64,000 nt of DNA from CAWFSE01 sp963697565 (GTDB taxonomy: Bacteria; Actinomycetota; Actinomycetes; CAVWCF01). The position numbers were made by a program, and so were the translations under genes. Of this stretch, positions 28,968 to 39,745 are shown piece by piece (position 1 is the stretch's first letter; each line of letters begins with the position of its first letter). The notes under the pieces are model-generated. The model did no database searches and was not told the origin of the DNA. It was given only the letters and a program-made list of their open reading frames with translations. The DNA is taken from contig CAVOOM010000004.1 in NCBI GenBank assembly GCA_963697565.1, positions 1 through 64,000 on the forward strand, read 5' to 3'.

Positions 28968-30306
28968 TCGACGCCTCCTTCGACGCCACCACCGGGGGCT
29001 CCGCAGCGGCCGGGGCCTCGGGCTCCTCGGCGAGCGGGCGCACCAGGACGGAGCCCACCCGGTTGCGGCGGCCGGCGAGCGACTCGGCCACCAGCCGCCA
29101 TCCGCCCAGGTCGACCGAGGACCCTGCGATCGGCACCTTGCCCAGCCGCTTGGCCATCAGGCCGCCCACCGTGTCGACGTCCTCGATCTCGTCCTCGTCG
29201 AGGCGCACCCGCACCAGGTCGAGGAAGTCCCAGACGCTGAGCCGCGCGCTGACCCGGTAGGCGCCATCCGCCAGCGGCTCGACCTCGGGCGCGCCCGTGT
29301 CGTACTCGTCGGAGATCTCGCCGACGATCTCCTCCAGGACGTCCTCGATCGTGACGAGCCCGGCGGTGCCGCCGTACTCGTCGACGACGATCGCCACATG
29401 GGTGCGCTGGGCCTGCATCTCCCGCAGCAGCTCGTCGGCGGGCTTGCTGTCCGGCACGAAGACCGCCGGACGCATGATCGTCTCGACCCGCTCGGCGGTC
29501 TCGGCGTCGCGGTGCTCGTAGACGCGCCGCACGAGATCCTTGAGGTAGACCACGCCGATCACGTCGTCGAGGCCGTCCCCGATCACCGGGATCCGGCTGA
29601 ACCCGCTGCGCAGCGCCAGCGACATCGCCTGCCGCAGGGTCTTGTGGCGCTCGACGAACACCATGTCCGGCCGCGGCACCATCACCTCGCGGACGAACGT
29701 GTCGCCGAGCTCGAAGACCGAGTGGATCATCTGCCGCTCGTCGTCCTCGATCAGGTCGGACTCCTCGGCGAGGTCGACGAGGTCGCGCAGCTCGGCCTCC
29801 GAGGAGAACGGCCCGTCGCGGAAGCCGCGGCCCGGGGTGACCGCGTTGCCGACCAGGATGAGCAGCCGGGTGAGCGGCGACAGGACCCCGGCCAGGGCCC
29901 GCACCGGGCCGGCCGCTGCGCGTGCCACCCGCTCCGCGTGCTGGCGGCCGAGGGTGCGGGGCGCCACACCCACCAGGACGTACGTGACGACGACCATCAC
30001 GCCGATGGCCGTGAGCAGGCCGATCCACTGCTCGGAGAACGCGTCGCGCAGCACGCTGGCGACCGCGACGGTCGCGCCGACCTCGCACAGGACCTGCAGG
30101 AAGAGCACGACGTTGACGTAGCGGGCCGGATCGGCGACGACCTGCTGCAGCGGCTCCGCGCCTCGCTTGCCCTCGCGGACGGCCGCCTCGACGGCGACCC
30201 GGGACACCCGCGAGATCGCCGCGTCGGCGGCCGCGAGCAGGGCGGCCCCCACCACCAGGGCGAGCGCCAGCAGCAGCAGCCAGACGTCGGACGCGGCGAT
30301 GGTCAC
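28960..30306 (-). CDS. CorC/HlyC-type CBS-domain membrane protein
   Basis: The 448-residue protein has an N-terminal DUF21 membrane region with four helices (LLLALALVVGAALLAAADA onward), two CBS domains (MVPRPDMVFVE..., MRPAVFVPDSKPADELL) and a C-terminal CorC_HlyC transporter-associated domain (VSARLSVWDFLDLVRV). The family is linked to Mg/Co homeostasis. The GTG at 30306 overlaps the ybeY stop. Confidence 0.9.
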   Translation of the reverse strand: MTIAASDVWLLLLALALVVGAALLAAADAAISRVSRVAVEAAVREGKRGAEPLQQVVADPARYVNVVLFLQVLCEVGATVAVASVLRDAFSEQWIGLLTAIGVMVVVTYVLVGVAPRTLGRQHAERVARAAAGPVRALAGVLSPLTRLLILVGNAVTPGRGFRDGPFSSEAELRDLVDLAEESDLIEDDERQMIHSVFELGDTFVREVMVPRPDMVFVERHKTLRQAMSLALRSGFSRIPVIGDGLDDVIGVVYLKDLVRRVYEHRDAETAERVETIMRPAVFVPDSKPADELLREMQAQRTHVAIVVDEYGGTAGLVTIEDVLEEIVGEISDEYDTGAPEVEPLADGAYRVSARLSVWDFLDLVRVRLDEDEIEDVDTVGGLMAKRLGKVPIAGSSVDLGGWRLVAESLAGRRNRVGSVLVRPLAEEPEAPAAAEPPVVASKEASNG

Positions 30307-30778
30307 GCCGGGCCCCCGCCGCGGCGGTGTGAACGCCAGCGCTCGAGCAGGGAGTTCTGCAGCCTGAACATCTCGCTCGCCTCGTCGGCCTCGGCGTGGT
30401 CGTAGCCGAGCAGGTGCAGGATCCCGTGCGTGCACAGCAGGTGCAGCTCGTCGGCGGTGCCGTGGCCGGCGTCACGGGCCTGCCGCTCGGCCACGGCGGG
30501 GCAAAGCACGACGTCGCCGAGCAGCCCCTCGGGGGGCTCCTCGTCGTCGCTGGGCACCCGCAGCTCGTCCATCGGGAAGGCGAGCACGTCGGTCGGCCCG
30601 GGCAGGTCCATCCACTGCACGTGCAGGTGCTCCATCGCCGGCTCGTCGACGAGCAGCAGCGACAACTCGGCCATCGGGTGGATCCGCAGCTCGGCCAGCA
30701 CGAAGGCCGACAACTCAGACAGCGACTTCTCGTCGACGGCGACGCCGGACTCGTTGGCGACCTCGACCCCCACGGCCC

Positions 30779-30782
<4 letters not shown>
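30303..30782 (-). CDS. ybeY: endoribonuclease YbeY
   Basis: The 159-residue metalloenzyme processes rRNA. The zinc motif HGILHLLGYDH is complete; DLPGPTDVLAFPMDE and LLGDVVLCP are further family segments. The GTG at 30782 overlaps the phoH stop, as in most bacteria where phoH-ybeY are adjacent. Confidence 0.95.
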
Positions 30783-31882
<1,100 letters not shown>

Positions 31883-31981
31883 GGGTCGGCCTCGGGGGCC
31901 GCGCGGTCCTTTCGTCGGCGAAGCGGGCCGCACCATCGTACGGCCGGACCGCCCCCATCGCCCCTCCCCGGATTGCCGGGG

Positions 31982-32335
31982 TCAGCCGGGGGGCCAGAGC
32001 ATCGGACGGCCGCCGAGGACGTGCGCGTGCACGTGGTCGACGGCCTGGCCGCCGTGGGCGCCGGTGTTGAAGACCAGCCGGTAGCCGGAGGCGTCGATCT
32101 CCTCGTCGCGGGCGACCTGCGCCGCGGTCTGCAGCACCTCGGCGGCCAGCTCGGGGTCGACGTCGGCCAGCACGCCTGCGTTCGCGTGGTGCTCCTTGGG
32201 GATCACCAGGACGTGCACCGGCGCCTGCGGGTCAATGTCGCGGAAGGCCAGCACCCGCTCGGCGTCGAGGACGACGTCGGCGGGGATCTCGCCGGCGACG
32301 ATGCGGCAGAACAGGCAGCTGGGGTCGGCGCTCAT
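31982..32335 (-). CDS. HIT-family nucleotide-binding protein
   Basis: The 117-residue protein has the CLFCRIVAGEIPADVVL start of the HINT branch, IPKEHHANAGVL and the HIT triad HVHAHVLGGR. HINT proteins hydrolyse nucleoside phosphoramidates. It lies between rsmE and phoH as in Streptomyces. Confidence 0.93.
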   Translation of the reverse strand: MSADPSCLFCRIVAGEIPADVVLDAERVLAFRDIDPQAPVHVLVIPKEHHANAGVLADVDPELAAEVLQTAAQVARDEEIDASGYRLVFNTGAHGGQAVDHVHAHVLGGRPMLWPPG

Positions 32336-32354
32336 ACCGCGAGGGTACGACCGG

Positions 32355-33092
32355 TCAGGCCCATCTCGGGGTGCGCGCGAGCAGGGCGGCCGCGGCCGCG
32401 GCGCCGGCGGTCGAGGTGCGCATCACCGTCGGCCCCATGCGCACCGCCCGGCCGCCCGCGGCGGTGAGCGCCTCGAGCTCGGCTGCGGTGATCCCGCCCT
32501 CCGGCCCGACCACCAGCAGCACCTCGCCGGCCTCGGGCAGCTCGACGCCCGCGAGCGGCTCACCCGCCCCCTCGTGCAGGACGAGGGCCAAGGCGGCGCG
32601 GCCGGCCCGCTCCGCGAGCTCGTCGGTGGACACCGGGCCCTCGACCAGCGGCCACCACGGGCGCCGCGACTGCTTGGCCGCCTCGCGGGCGGTCGCGCGC
32701 CAGCGCTCCAGCGCCTTGCCGACCCGCTCCCCCGACCACCGGGTGACGCAGCGCTCGGCGGCCCAGGCGATCACCCCGTCCACGCCGACCTCGGTCATCA
32801 GCTCGACGGCGAGCTCGCCGCGGTCGCCCTTGGGCAGCGCCTGCGCCGCGACCAGCCGCAGGGCGGGCGCGGGAGACGTCGTGCGCGAGTCGATCAGCAC
32901 CTCGAGCCGGTCCTTGTGGGCCACCTCGACGACGCCGTGGGCGACCAGGCCGGCGCCGTCGGCGAGGTCGAGCCGCTCGCCCGCCCGCAGCCGGCGCACC
33001 GTCGCCGCGTGGCGGCCCTCCGGGCCGTCCAGCACCAGCCGGTCGGCCGTTGCCAGGTCCGCGCCCGCGTAGCCGAAGACCGGAGCGGTCAT
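32355..33092 (-). CDS. rsmE: 16S rRNA m3U1498 methyltransferase
   Basis: The 245-residue SPOUT enzyme has the PUA-like N-terminus (LVLDGPEGRHAATVRRLRAG), QALPKGDRGELAVELMTEVG and the SAM knot VVGPEGGITAAELEAL with MRTSTAGAAA at the C-terminus. ATG at 33092, four bases after the dnaJ stop. Confidence 0.93.
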   Translation of the reverse strand: MTAPVFGYAGADLATADRLVLDGPEGRHAATVRRLRAGERLDLADGAGLVAHGVVEVAHKDRLEVLIDSRTTSPAPALRLVAAQALPKGDRGELAVELMTEVGVDGVIAWAAERCVTRWSGERVGKALERWRATAREAAKQSRRPWWPLVEGPVSTDELAERAGRAALALVLHEGAGEPLAGVELPEAGEVLLVVGPEGGITAAELEALTAAGGRAVRMGPTVMRTSTAGAAAAAALLARTPRWA

Positions 33093-33096
33093 CGGC

Positions 33097-34209
33097 TCAG
33101 CGGCCGTTGAAGGCGTCGCGCACGCGGTCGAAGAGCTTCTTGGCCTGCGCGGTGCCCACCTGCGCGCGCGGCTGCTCCTCGCCGCGGAGGGCCGACAGCT
33201 CGCGCAGCAGCTCCTCCTGCCGCGCGTCGAGCTTGGTCGGGGTCTGCACGTCGATGTGCACGACGAGGTTGCCGCGGCCGGAGCCCCGCAGGTGCCCCAC
33301 CCCGCGCTGGTCGAGCAGGACCTGGGTGCCCGACTGCGTACCGGGACGTACGACGATGTCGGCCGGGCCGTCCAGGGTGTCGATCTGGAGGGTCGCGCCA
33401 AGGGCCGCGGCCGTCATCGGCACCGTGATCGGGCAGTGCAGGTCGTCGCCGCGGCGGGTGAAGACGGGGTGCGGCAGCACCGAGACCTCGACGTACAGGT
33501 CGCCGGCGGGGCCGCCTCCGGGGCCGATCTCGCCCTCGCCCGGCAGGTGGATGCGCATGCCGTCGGCGATCCCCTGCGGCACCTTGATCTCCAGGCTCCG
33601 ACGGGTGCCGACCCGGCCCTCGCCGGCGCACTCGGGGCACGGGTGCGGGATCACGTTGCCGTAGCCGCGGCACTGCGGGCAGGGGCGGTTGGTGACGACC
33701 TGGCCGAGGAACGAGCGCTGCACGGTCTGCACCTCGCCGCGCCCCTTGCACACATCGCAGGTCGTGACGCCCGTGCCCGGGGCCGTGCCGGCCCCCTGGC
33801 AGGGCTCGCACAGGACGGCGGTGTCGATCTGCAGCTCGCGGACGCCGCCGAAGGCCGCCTCGGCGAGGTCGACCTCGATCCGGATCAGCGCATCCTGGCC
33901 GCGCCGGTGCCGCGGGCGCGGACCGCGCTGCGAGCCGCCGCCGAAGAACGCGTCGACGATGTCGCCGAAGCCGAAGCCCTCGAAGCCGTTGCCCCCGAAC
34001 GGGCTGCCGCCCCGGTCGTACGCGCTGCGCTTGTCCGGGTCGGAGAGCACGTCGTAGGCGGCGCTGATCTCCTTGAACCGGTGCTGGGTGTCCTCGTCGG
34101 GGTTGACGTCGGGGTGCAGCTCGCGGGCGAGGCGGCGGTAGGCGCGCTTGATGTCGTCCGCGCTCGCCTCGCGGGAGACGCCGAGGACTTCGTACAGGTC
34201 GGTGGCCAC
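33097..34209 (-). CDS. dnaJ: chaperone DnaJ
   Basis: The 370-residue DnaK co-chaperone has the J domain with HPD (LARELHPDVNPDEDTQ), a Gly/Phe linker (SPFGGNGFEGFGFG) and four CxxCxGxG zinc repeats (CEPCQGAG, CDVCKGRG, CPQCRGYG, CPECAGEG). GTG at 34209 overlaps the hrcA stop by one base, so it is in the hrcA operon under CIRCE control. Confidence 0.95.
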   Translation of the reverse strand: MATDLYEVLGVSREASADDIKRAYRRLARELHPDVNPDEDTQHRFKEISAAYDVLSDPDKRSAYDRGGSPFGGNGFEGFGFGDIVDAFFGGGSQRGPRPRHRRGQDALIRIEVDLAEAAFGGVRELQIDTAVLCEPCQGAGTAPGTGVTTCDVCKGRGEVQTVQRSFLGQVVTNRPCPQCRGYGNVIPHPCPECAGEGRVGTRRSLEIKVPQGIADGMRIHLPGEGEIGPGGGPAGDLYVEVSVLPHPVFTRRGDDLHCPITVPMTAAALGATLQIDTLDGPADIVVRPGTQSGTQVLLDQRGVGHLRGSGRGNLVVHIDVQTPTKLDARQEELLRELSALRGEEQPRAQVGTAQAKKLFDRVRDAFNGR

Positions 34210-35231
34210 TACTGCTGCTCCGCAAGGATCCGGCTGACGTAGCGGGCGACGGCGCGGACCGCGCCCATCGCCCCGGGGTAGTCCATCCGCGTCGGGCCAA
34301 GCACGCCGAGGCGCGCGAGCGTCTCGTCGCCGGGCCCGTACGACGTGGTGACGATCGAGGTGCCCGCCAGCCCGTCGACGGCGGTCTCCGAGCCGATCCG
34401 CACGGTGAGCCGCGTGGGCGCGGTGGCCTCGCCGAGCAGCTTGAGCAGCACGACGTGCTCCTCCAGCGCCTCCAGGACGGGCTGCACCGACGGGGCGAAG
34501 TCCTGGCCGAACCGCGTCAGGTTGGCGGTGCCGGCGAGCATGACCCGCTCCTCGCGCTCCTCGAGCAGGGTCTCGGCGAAGACCGAGACCACCGACGCCA
34601 CCGCGGGGCGGGCGCCTGGCTCGTACGCCTGCGGCACATCGGCCAGGCGGGTGGGCACGTCGGCCAGCGAGCGGCCCGCGGCGGCCGCGTTGAGCCGGGC
34701 GCGCAGATCGGCCGCGTCGTCCTCGGCGAGCGGGACGGGGGTGTCGACCAGCCGCTGCTCGACCCGGCCGGTGGTGGTGATGACGACCAGCATGAGCCGC
34801 GTCGGCGCGAGCTGGACGAGCTCGACATGTCGCACGGACGAACGGGTCAGCGAGGGGTACTGGACGACCGCGACCTGGCGGGTCAGCTGGGCGAGCAGCC
34901 GAACCGTACGGCTCACCACATCGTCGAGGTCGACGGCTCCGTCCAGCAGCGTGTGAATCGCGCGGCGCTCGGCCGGCGACAGCGGCTTGACGGTCGAGAG
35001 GCGGTCGACGAAGAGCCGGTAGCCCTTGTCCGTGGGCACCCGGCCGGCGCTGGTGTGCGGCTGCGCGATGTAGCCCTCGTCCTCGAGCGCGGCCATGTCG
35101 TTGCGGATGGTGGCCGGCGAGACCCCGAGGTGGTGGCGCTCGACGAGCGACTTCGAGCCGACCGGCTCGTCGGTGGAGACGTAGTCCTCCACGATGGCGC
35201 GCAGCACCTCGAGCTTGCGGTCGTCGAGCAC
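34209..35231 (-). CDS. hrcA: heat-inducible repressor HrcA
   Basis: The 340-residue repressor has an N-terminal winged helix (LEVLRAIVEDYVSTDEPVGS, VSPATIRNDMAALEDEGYI) and a GAF-like core. It binds the CIRCE element 46 bases upstream of the GTG start at 35231, controlling hrcA-dnaJ. Confidence 0.95.
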   Translation of the reverse strand: MLDDRKLEVLRAIVEDYVSTDEPVGSKSLVERHHLGVSPATIRNDMAALEDEGYIAQPHTSAGRVPTDKGYRLFVDRLSTVKPLSPAERRAIHTLLDGAVDLDDVVSRTVRLLAQLTRQVAVVQYPSLTRSSVRHVELVQLAPTRLMLVVITTTGRVEQRLVDTPVPLAEDDAADLRARLNAAAAGRSLADVPTRLADVPQAYEPGARPAVASVVSVFAETLLEEREERVMLAGTANLTRFGQDFAPSVQPVLEALEEHVVLLKLLGEATAPTRLTVRIGSETAVDGLAGTSIVTTSYGPGDETLARLGVLGPTRMDYPGAMGAVRAVARYVSRILAEQQ

Positions 35232-35276
35232 GGGTGCCTCCTTCGGGGGTCGCGCGCGGGCGCCGGCCCGGCCGGG

Positions 35277-35303
35277 CTGGCACTCAGCGGTATCGAGTGC
35301 CAA
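35277..35303. promoter_or_regulatory. CIRCE operator
   Basis: CTGGCACTC (35277-35285) and GAGTGCCAA (35295-35303) form the inverted repeat with the standard 9-base spacer, differing slightly from TTAGCACTC-N9-GAGTGCTAA. It lies upstream of hrcA and is the expected HrcA target. Confidence 0.9.
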
Positions 35304-35375
35304 TCGTACGGCCGCCGCGGCGTTTCGGCGCTCACGGCCACCGCCTCGGGCCGGTCCGCGGGTACCTTCCGGCGG

Positions 35376-36227
35376 GTGCCCCCCTCGTACGACCGCTACG
35401 GCGCGGACCCGCTGGCCGGGCCCGCCGACTCACGTCGCCCCGGCTCGTGGCGGCGGCCGCGCCCCGTGCCGGACGTCGCCGCCGAGACCGGGCTGGTGGT
35501 CGAGGACGCCGAGACCGGCTGGTGCGGGGCGGTGGTGTCGGCCGACAAGCAGGCCGTGGTGCTCGAGGACCGGCGCGGCGCGCGCAAGGCCTTCGGGTAC
35601 GGCGCCGGCTTCCTGATCGACGGCGAGCCGGTGGCCCTCATCCGGCCGGTGGCGGCGGCCGCGTCCGGGCCCAAGGTGTCGGCGTCGGGGTCGATCGCGG
35701 TGGAGGGCCTGACGGCGCGGGTCGCCCGGGCCAGCCGGATCTGGGTCGAGGGCGTGCACGACGCCGAGCTCGTCGAGAAGGTGTGGGGCCACGACCTGCG
35801 CGTCGAGGGGGTCGTGATCGAGCCGCTGCACGGCATCGACGACCTGCCCGCGGCCGTGCGCGGCTTCGCCCCCGGGCCAGGGCGCCGGCTCGGCGTGCTG
35901 GTCGACCACCTGGTCCCGGGGTCGAAGGAGTCGCGGCTCGCGGCCGAGGTGGCCGGCCCGCACGTGCGGGTGCTCGGCCACCCCTACGTCGACGTCTGGC
36001 AGGCGGTACGGCCCTCGGCGCTCGGGATCGCGGCCTGGCCGGAGGTGCCGCGCGGCACCCCCTGGAAGGAGGGCGTGTGCGCCGGGCTGGGCTGGCCGCA
36101 CCGCACCCCGGACGACCTGCGCGACGCGTGGCGGCGGATCCTGGGCGCCGTGCGCTCGTACGCCGATCTCGAGCCCGCGCTGCTTGGACGGGTTGAGGAA
36201 CTCATCGACTTCACCACCGCCCCCTGA
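35376..36227 (+). CDS. DUF3097 family protein
   Basis: The 283-residue actinobacterial protein contains GLVVEDAETGWCGAVV, a central Toprim-like stretch RIWVEGVHDAELVEKVWG with LGVLVDHLVPGSKE, and a C-terminal helix LGRVEELIDF. The E...DxxxxG pattern of these two segments resembles a Toprim fold and could bind nucleic acid. GTG at 35376 starts VPPSYDRYGADPL. It diverges from hrcA. Confidence 0.85.
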   Translation: MPPSYDRYGADPLAGPADSRRPGSWRRPRPVPDVAAETGLVVEDAETGWCGAVVSADKQAVVLEDRRGARKAFGYGAGFLIDGEPVALIRPVAAAASGPKVSASGSIAVEGLTARVARASRIWVEGVHDAELVEKVWGHDLRVEGVVIEPLHGIDDLPAAVRGFAPGPGRRLGVLVDHLVPGSKESRLAAEVAGPHVRVLGHPYVDVWQAVRPSALGIAAWPEVPRGTPWKEGVCAGLGWPHRTPDDLRDAWRRILGAVRSYADLEPALLGRVEELIDFTTAP

Positions 36228-36250
36228 CTGCATCAACCATTGAGGCGCTC

Positions 36251-36272
36251 CTCCCACGTTCGAACGTGGGAG
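36251..36272 (+). terminator. 22-bp perfect palindrome after the DUF3097 gene
   Basis: CTCCCACGTTC and GAACGTGGGAG are exact complements, giving a 9-bp stem with a 4-nt loop, 24 bases after the stop codon. No U tract; probably a terminator. Confidence 0.6.
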
Positions 36273-36375
36273 ATGGCCCGTTAACGCGTGTTTGCGGCCC
36301 GCATTCTCGGATCCGATGTCACACGGAAACGGGGGTAGTCGTACGGCAGAACGTAGGACCAGCGCCTCAACCGTT

Positions 36376-36405
36376 GGTCAGGGTGCGGTCAGGGTGCGGT
36401 CAGGG
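36376..36405. repeat. 11-bp tandem repeat
   Basis: GGTCAGGGTGC occurs twice exactly and then as GGTCAGGG, ending about 80 bases before the DUF4870 start. It could hold a regulator site or be replication slippage. Confidence 0.6.
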
Positions 36406-36487
36406 CCTTCGACCGATGACCCTGAGGGCGCGGTGCGGCACCCTGGAAGTGCGGCCGACAGCCGGCCGCAGCCAAGGAGTTGACCCG

Positions 36488-36946
36488 ATGTCCGCCAGCA
36501 CCCCCGCCCCCGATACCGGCCCCACCGGCACCCCCACCGAGAACCCAATCGGCCCCCCCGTGGGCGAGCCGTTCGGCGCCCCGTACGGGGACCCGGCCCC
36601 CACCAGCATGAAGCCCGCCGATGAGCGCACCTGGGCCATGCTCGCCCACCTCGGCTCGTTCGTGGCCGCCTACATCGCCCTGGGCCTGATCGCGCCGCTC
36701 ATCGTGCTGCTCGTCAAGGGCAACGAGTCGGCCTACGTGCGCGCCCACTCGGTCGAGTCGCTGAACTTCCAGATCACCGCGCTGATCGCGGCGCTGGTCA
36801 GCATCCCGTTCGTCTTCATCCTGATCGGCATCCCGATGCTCATCGTCATCGGCGTGCTCTACCTGATCTGGGTGATCCAGGCGTCGCTCGCGGCCAACCG
36901 CGGCGAGTACTACCGCTACCCCGTCAACTGGCGGATCGTGAAGTAG
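36488..36946 (+). CDS. DUF4870 membrane protein
   Basis: The 152-residue protein has a Pro/Gly-rich N-terminal tail (1-40), then DERTWAMLAHLGSFVAAYIA and three hydrophobic helices, ending GEYYRYPVNWRIVK, which is the DUF4870 ending. Function unknown. ATG at 36488 has AAGGAG upstream. Confidence 0.88.
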   Translation: MSASTPAPDTGPTGTPTENPIGPPVGEPFGAPYGDPAPTSMKPADERTWAMLAHLGSFVAAYIALGLIAPLIVLLVKGNESAYVRAHSVESLNFQITALIAALVSIPFVFILIGIPMLIVIGVLYLIWVIQASLAANRGEYYRYPVNWRIVK

Positions 36947-36949
36947 CCG

Positions 36950-38168
36950 TCAGGGCAGCAGCGCCCGCACCACCCCGTCCGCGAGCAGCCGGCCACGCAG
37001 CGTGAGCACCACGCGGTGGCCGGCTGCGGCGTCAGGCGCCAGAAGCCCCTCGGCCACCAACCCCGGCACGGCCGCCCGGCCCGCCTCGTCGAGGGCGTCG
37101 AACCCCAGCCCCTCGGCCAGCCGAACCCCCAGCAGCACGGTCTCGGCACGCCGCGCTTCGGTGTCCAGCACCTCGCGCGCCTGCGCCGGCGAGCGCCCCT
37201 CGGCAAGCGCCGACGCCCACGCGGCGGGGTGGCGCGCATTCCACCAGCGGGTGCCCCGGATGTGGCTGTGGGCGCCGGGGCCGACCCCCCACCAGTCGTC
37301 GCCGCGCCAGTACGCGAGGTTGTGGCGGCACCGCGCGTCGGCCCGCGTCGACCAGTTGCTCACCTCGTACCAGGCGAAGCCGGCCGAGGCGAGCAAGGCG
37401 TCGGCCGCCTCGTACCGGTCGGCCAGCGCGTCGTCGTCCGCGGCGGTGACCTCGCCGCGGCGCACCTGCCCGGCCAGCCGGGTGCCCTCCTCGACCACCA
37501 GCGCGTACGCCGAGATGTGGTCCGGCCCGCAGCCGACGGCCGCCGCCACCGAGGCCAGCCAGTCGGCGTCGGACTCCCCCGGCGCCCCGTAGATCAGGTC
37601 GAGGCTGGTCTGCAGCCCGGCCTGCCGCGCCCACTCGACCACCAGGGGAACCCGCACGGGGTCATGCGTGCGGTCCAGGGCGCGCAGCACGTGCGGCACG
37701 GCCGACTGCATCCCGTACGAGACCCGGGTGAAGCCGCCGTCCGCCAACGTCTGCAACGTGGAGGGGTCGACGGTGTCGGGGTTGGCCTCCGTGGTGACCT
37801 CGGCGCCCTCGGCGAGCCCGAAGCAGTCGCGGACCGCGTCGAGGGCGCGGACGAGGTCGGCGGGCGGCAACAGCGTCGGGGTGCCCCCGCCGACGAACAC
37901 CGTCTCGACCGGCAGGTCGGCCCCACCCAGCACCGAGCGGGCCAGCCGGATCTCGGCGACTGCCGAGTCCGCCCACGTCGCCCGCGAAGACGCCCGGCCC
38001 GAGCTCGTCGGCGGTGTAGGTGTTGAAGTCGCAGTAGCCGCACCGCGTCGAGCAGTACGGCACGTGCAGGTAGAACGACAGCGGCCGCTCGCCGAGGGCG
38101 GCCAAGGCCTGGTCTGGGAGGCGCCCGTCCGGCGGGGCGGGGTCGCCGTCGGGCAGCGCGGAGGGCAT
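36950..38168 (-). CDS. hemW: radical SAM heme chaperone HemW, one frame break
   Basis: About 405 residues. The N-terminal frame holds the radical SAM cluster motif CSTRCGYC after PLSFYLHVPY; an extra base near 37980 (GACGTGG) moves to the main frame with VETVFVGGGTPTLLP, SLDLIYGAPGESDADW and the HemN C-terminal domain. The family inserts heme into proteins and is not a coproporphyrinogen oxidase despite older names. Order hrcA-hemW-lepA is typical. Confidence 0.92.
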
Positions 38169-38322
38169 GGGCGCATCATCCCGCCTGCGCCGTCGGGCCG
38201 CCCATGGCCCTAACCTGTGCGGCGGCCCCGACGACAAGGACCTCCATGGCAGCGCAGCTACCGGCGCACGCGACCCACCGCGCACGCCGCCCGGGCACCC
38301 GGGTGGAAGCTCCGGGCGCCGC

Positions 38323-39153
38323 GTGAGGCTGTGGTTCCTCGGCGTACGCGGCTCAACGGCCGCGCCGGGCCGGGACTTCCTCCGCTACGGCGGCCACACC
38401 TCGTGCGTGGCGGTCCTGGCTGACGGCGACGCGGTCCCGGCCCTCGTGCTGGACGCGGGCACGGGCCTGCGCAGCCTCACCGGCCGGCTCGGCGGGGCCC
38501 CGTACCGGGGCGCGATCCTCATTTCGCACCTGCACTGGGACCACGTGTGGGGGCTGCCGTTCTTCGCCGCGGGCGACCGCGAGGGATCGGAGGTCGAGGT
38601 CTACCTGCCGGCCCAGGACGGCTTGACCGGCGAGGAGCTCGTCGCCGGGGCCATGTCGCCGCCGAACTTCCCGATCGGCCCGGACGGGCTGCGGGGGCAG
38701 TGGGCGTTCCACGCGGCCGACCCCGGCGAGCGGCAGGTCGGCGGCTTCCGGGTGACCGCGGCCCAGGTGCACCACAAGGGCGGGCGCACGTACGGCTACC
38801 GGGTCCAGGACGGGTCGGCCTCCATCGCGTACCTGCCCGACCACCGCCTCTCGGCGGGGGTCTCGGCGGAGGCCCGGCAGATGGTCGAGGGGGTGGACCT
38901 GCTCGTGCACAACGGGCAGTTCGCCGAGCGCGAGCGCGCGGTGGCCGACGCCTTCGGCCACTCGACCGTGCAGGACGCCATCGACTTCGCCGCCGGGCTC
39001 GGGGTCGGCGCCCTTGCCCTCACCCACCACGCCCCCAACCGCACCGACGACGAGCTCGACGCCATGTTGGACGGCCTCGACCTGAAGCTCCCGGTCACCC
39101 TGGCCCGCGAGGGTGAGGAGCGAAGGGTGGGCGCCGCCTCCGCGGAGGTCTAG
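38323..39153 (+). CDS. metallo-beta-lactamase fold hydrolase
   Basis: The 276-residue protein has the metal motif ISHLHWDHVWGLPFF, LDAGTGLRSL before it, YLPDHRLSAG and a final ALTHHAPNRTDDEL. This is the PhnP/RNase Z-like branch acting on phosphodiesters or cyclic nucleotides. GTG at 38323 selected by homology (VRLWFLGVRGS). It diverges from hemW. Confidence 0.88.
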   Translation: MRLWFLGVRGSTAAPGRDFLRYGGHTSCVAVLADGDAVPALVLDAGTGLRSLTGRLGGAPYRGAILISHLHWDHVWGLPFFAAGDREGSEVEVYLPAQDGLTGEELVAGAMSPPNFPIGPDGLRGQWAFHAADPGERQVGGFRVTAAQVHHKGGRTYGYRVQDGSASIAYLPDHRLSAGVSAEARQMVEGVDLLVHNGQFAERERAVADAFGHSTVQDAIDFAAGLGVGALALTHHAPNRTDDELDAMLDGLDLKLPVTLAREGEERRVGAASAEV

Positions 39154-39190
39154 GTTGGAGGAGGGCAGCCTGGAACCGAGGAGGCACACC

Positions 39191-39709
39191 ATGTGGCGGA
39201 GCGGATCGGCGCACCGGGCCGCGGTGATCGGCGCAGCAGCGGCCTTCGGGCTGGCGCTCGCCCTGACCGGATGCGGCAACGCGGCCGAGAACGCAACGGA
39301 GAAGGCCATCGAGGCCGAGAACCCCGGCACCGACGTCGAGCTCGGCGGCGACGGGGTCAAGGTCACCGACGAGGAGGGCAACACCTCGGAGTTCGGCACC
39401 GGGGCCGACCTGCCCGACGGGTGGCCCAAGGTGATTCCGGTGCCCGACGGGGACGTGACGTTCTCAAGCAAGTCCGGCGAGGACTTCACCGTGGGCATCA
39501 CCGTGGACGGCTCGTCTCAAGAGGTGTACGACGCCTGGAAGTCAGACCTTGAGGGCGCCGGGTTCACCGAGAAGGACACCGCCAACATCAGCGGCAACTA
39601 CCTCGGCACCTTCACCGGCAACGGCTACGACGTGGGCTACACCATCTCAAGCGACCCGGCCAGCGACGGGAAGACGGCCGTCATCCTCAACGTCACCGCG
39701 GCCAGCTGA
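39191..39709 (+). CDS. secreted lipoprotein of unknown function
   Basis: The 172-residue product has a signal peptide with lipobox LTGC. Mature part: acidic linker (ENATEKAIEAENPGTDVELGG) and a beta-rich domain with DLPDGWPKVIPVPDGDVTFS. ATG at 39191 has GAGGCAC upstream, weak. It follows the metallo-hydrolase closely on the same strand. Confidence 0.8.
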   Translation: MWRSGSAHRAAVIGAAAAFGLALALTGCGNAAENATEKAIEAENPGTDVELGGDGVKVTDEEGNTSEFGTGADLPDGWPKVIPVPDGDVTFSSKSGEDFTVGITVDGSSQEVYDAWKSDLEGAGFTEKDTANISGNYLGTFTGNGYDVGYTISSDPASDGKTAVILNVTAAS

Positions 39710-39745
39710 CGGGGTGCCTCGCTCGGCCGAGGTCGAGCCACTCCA

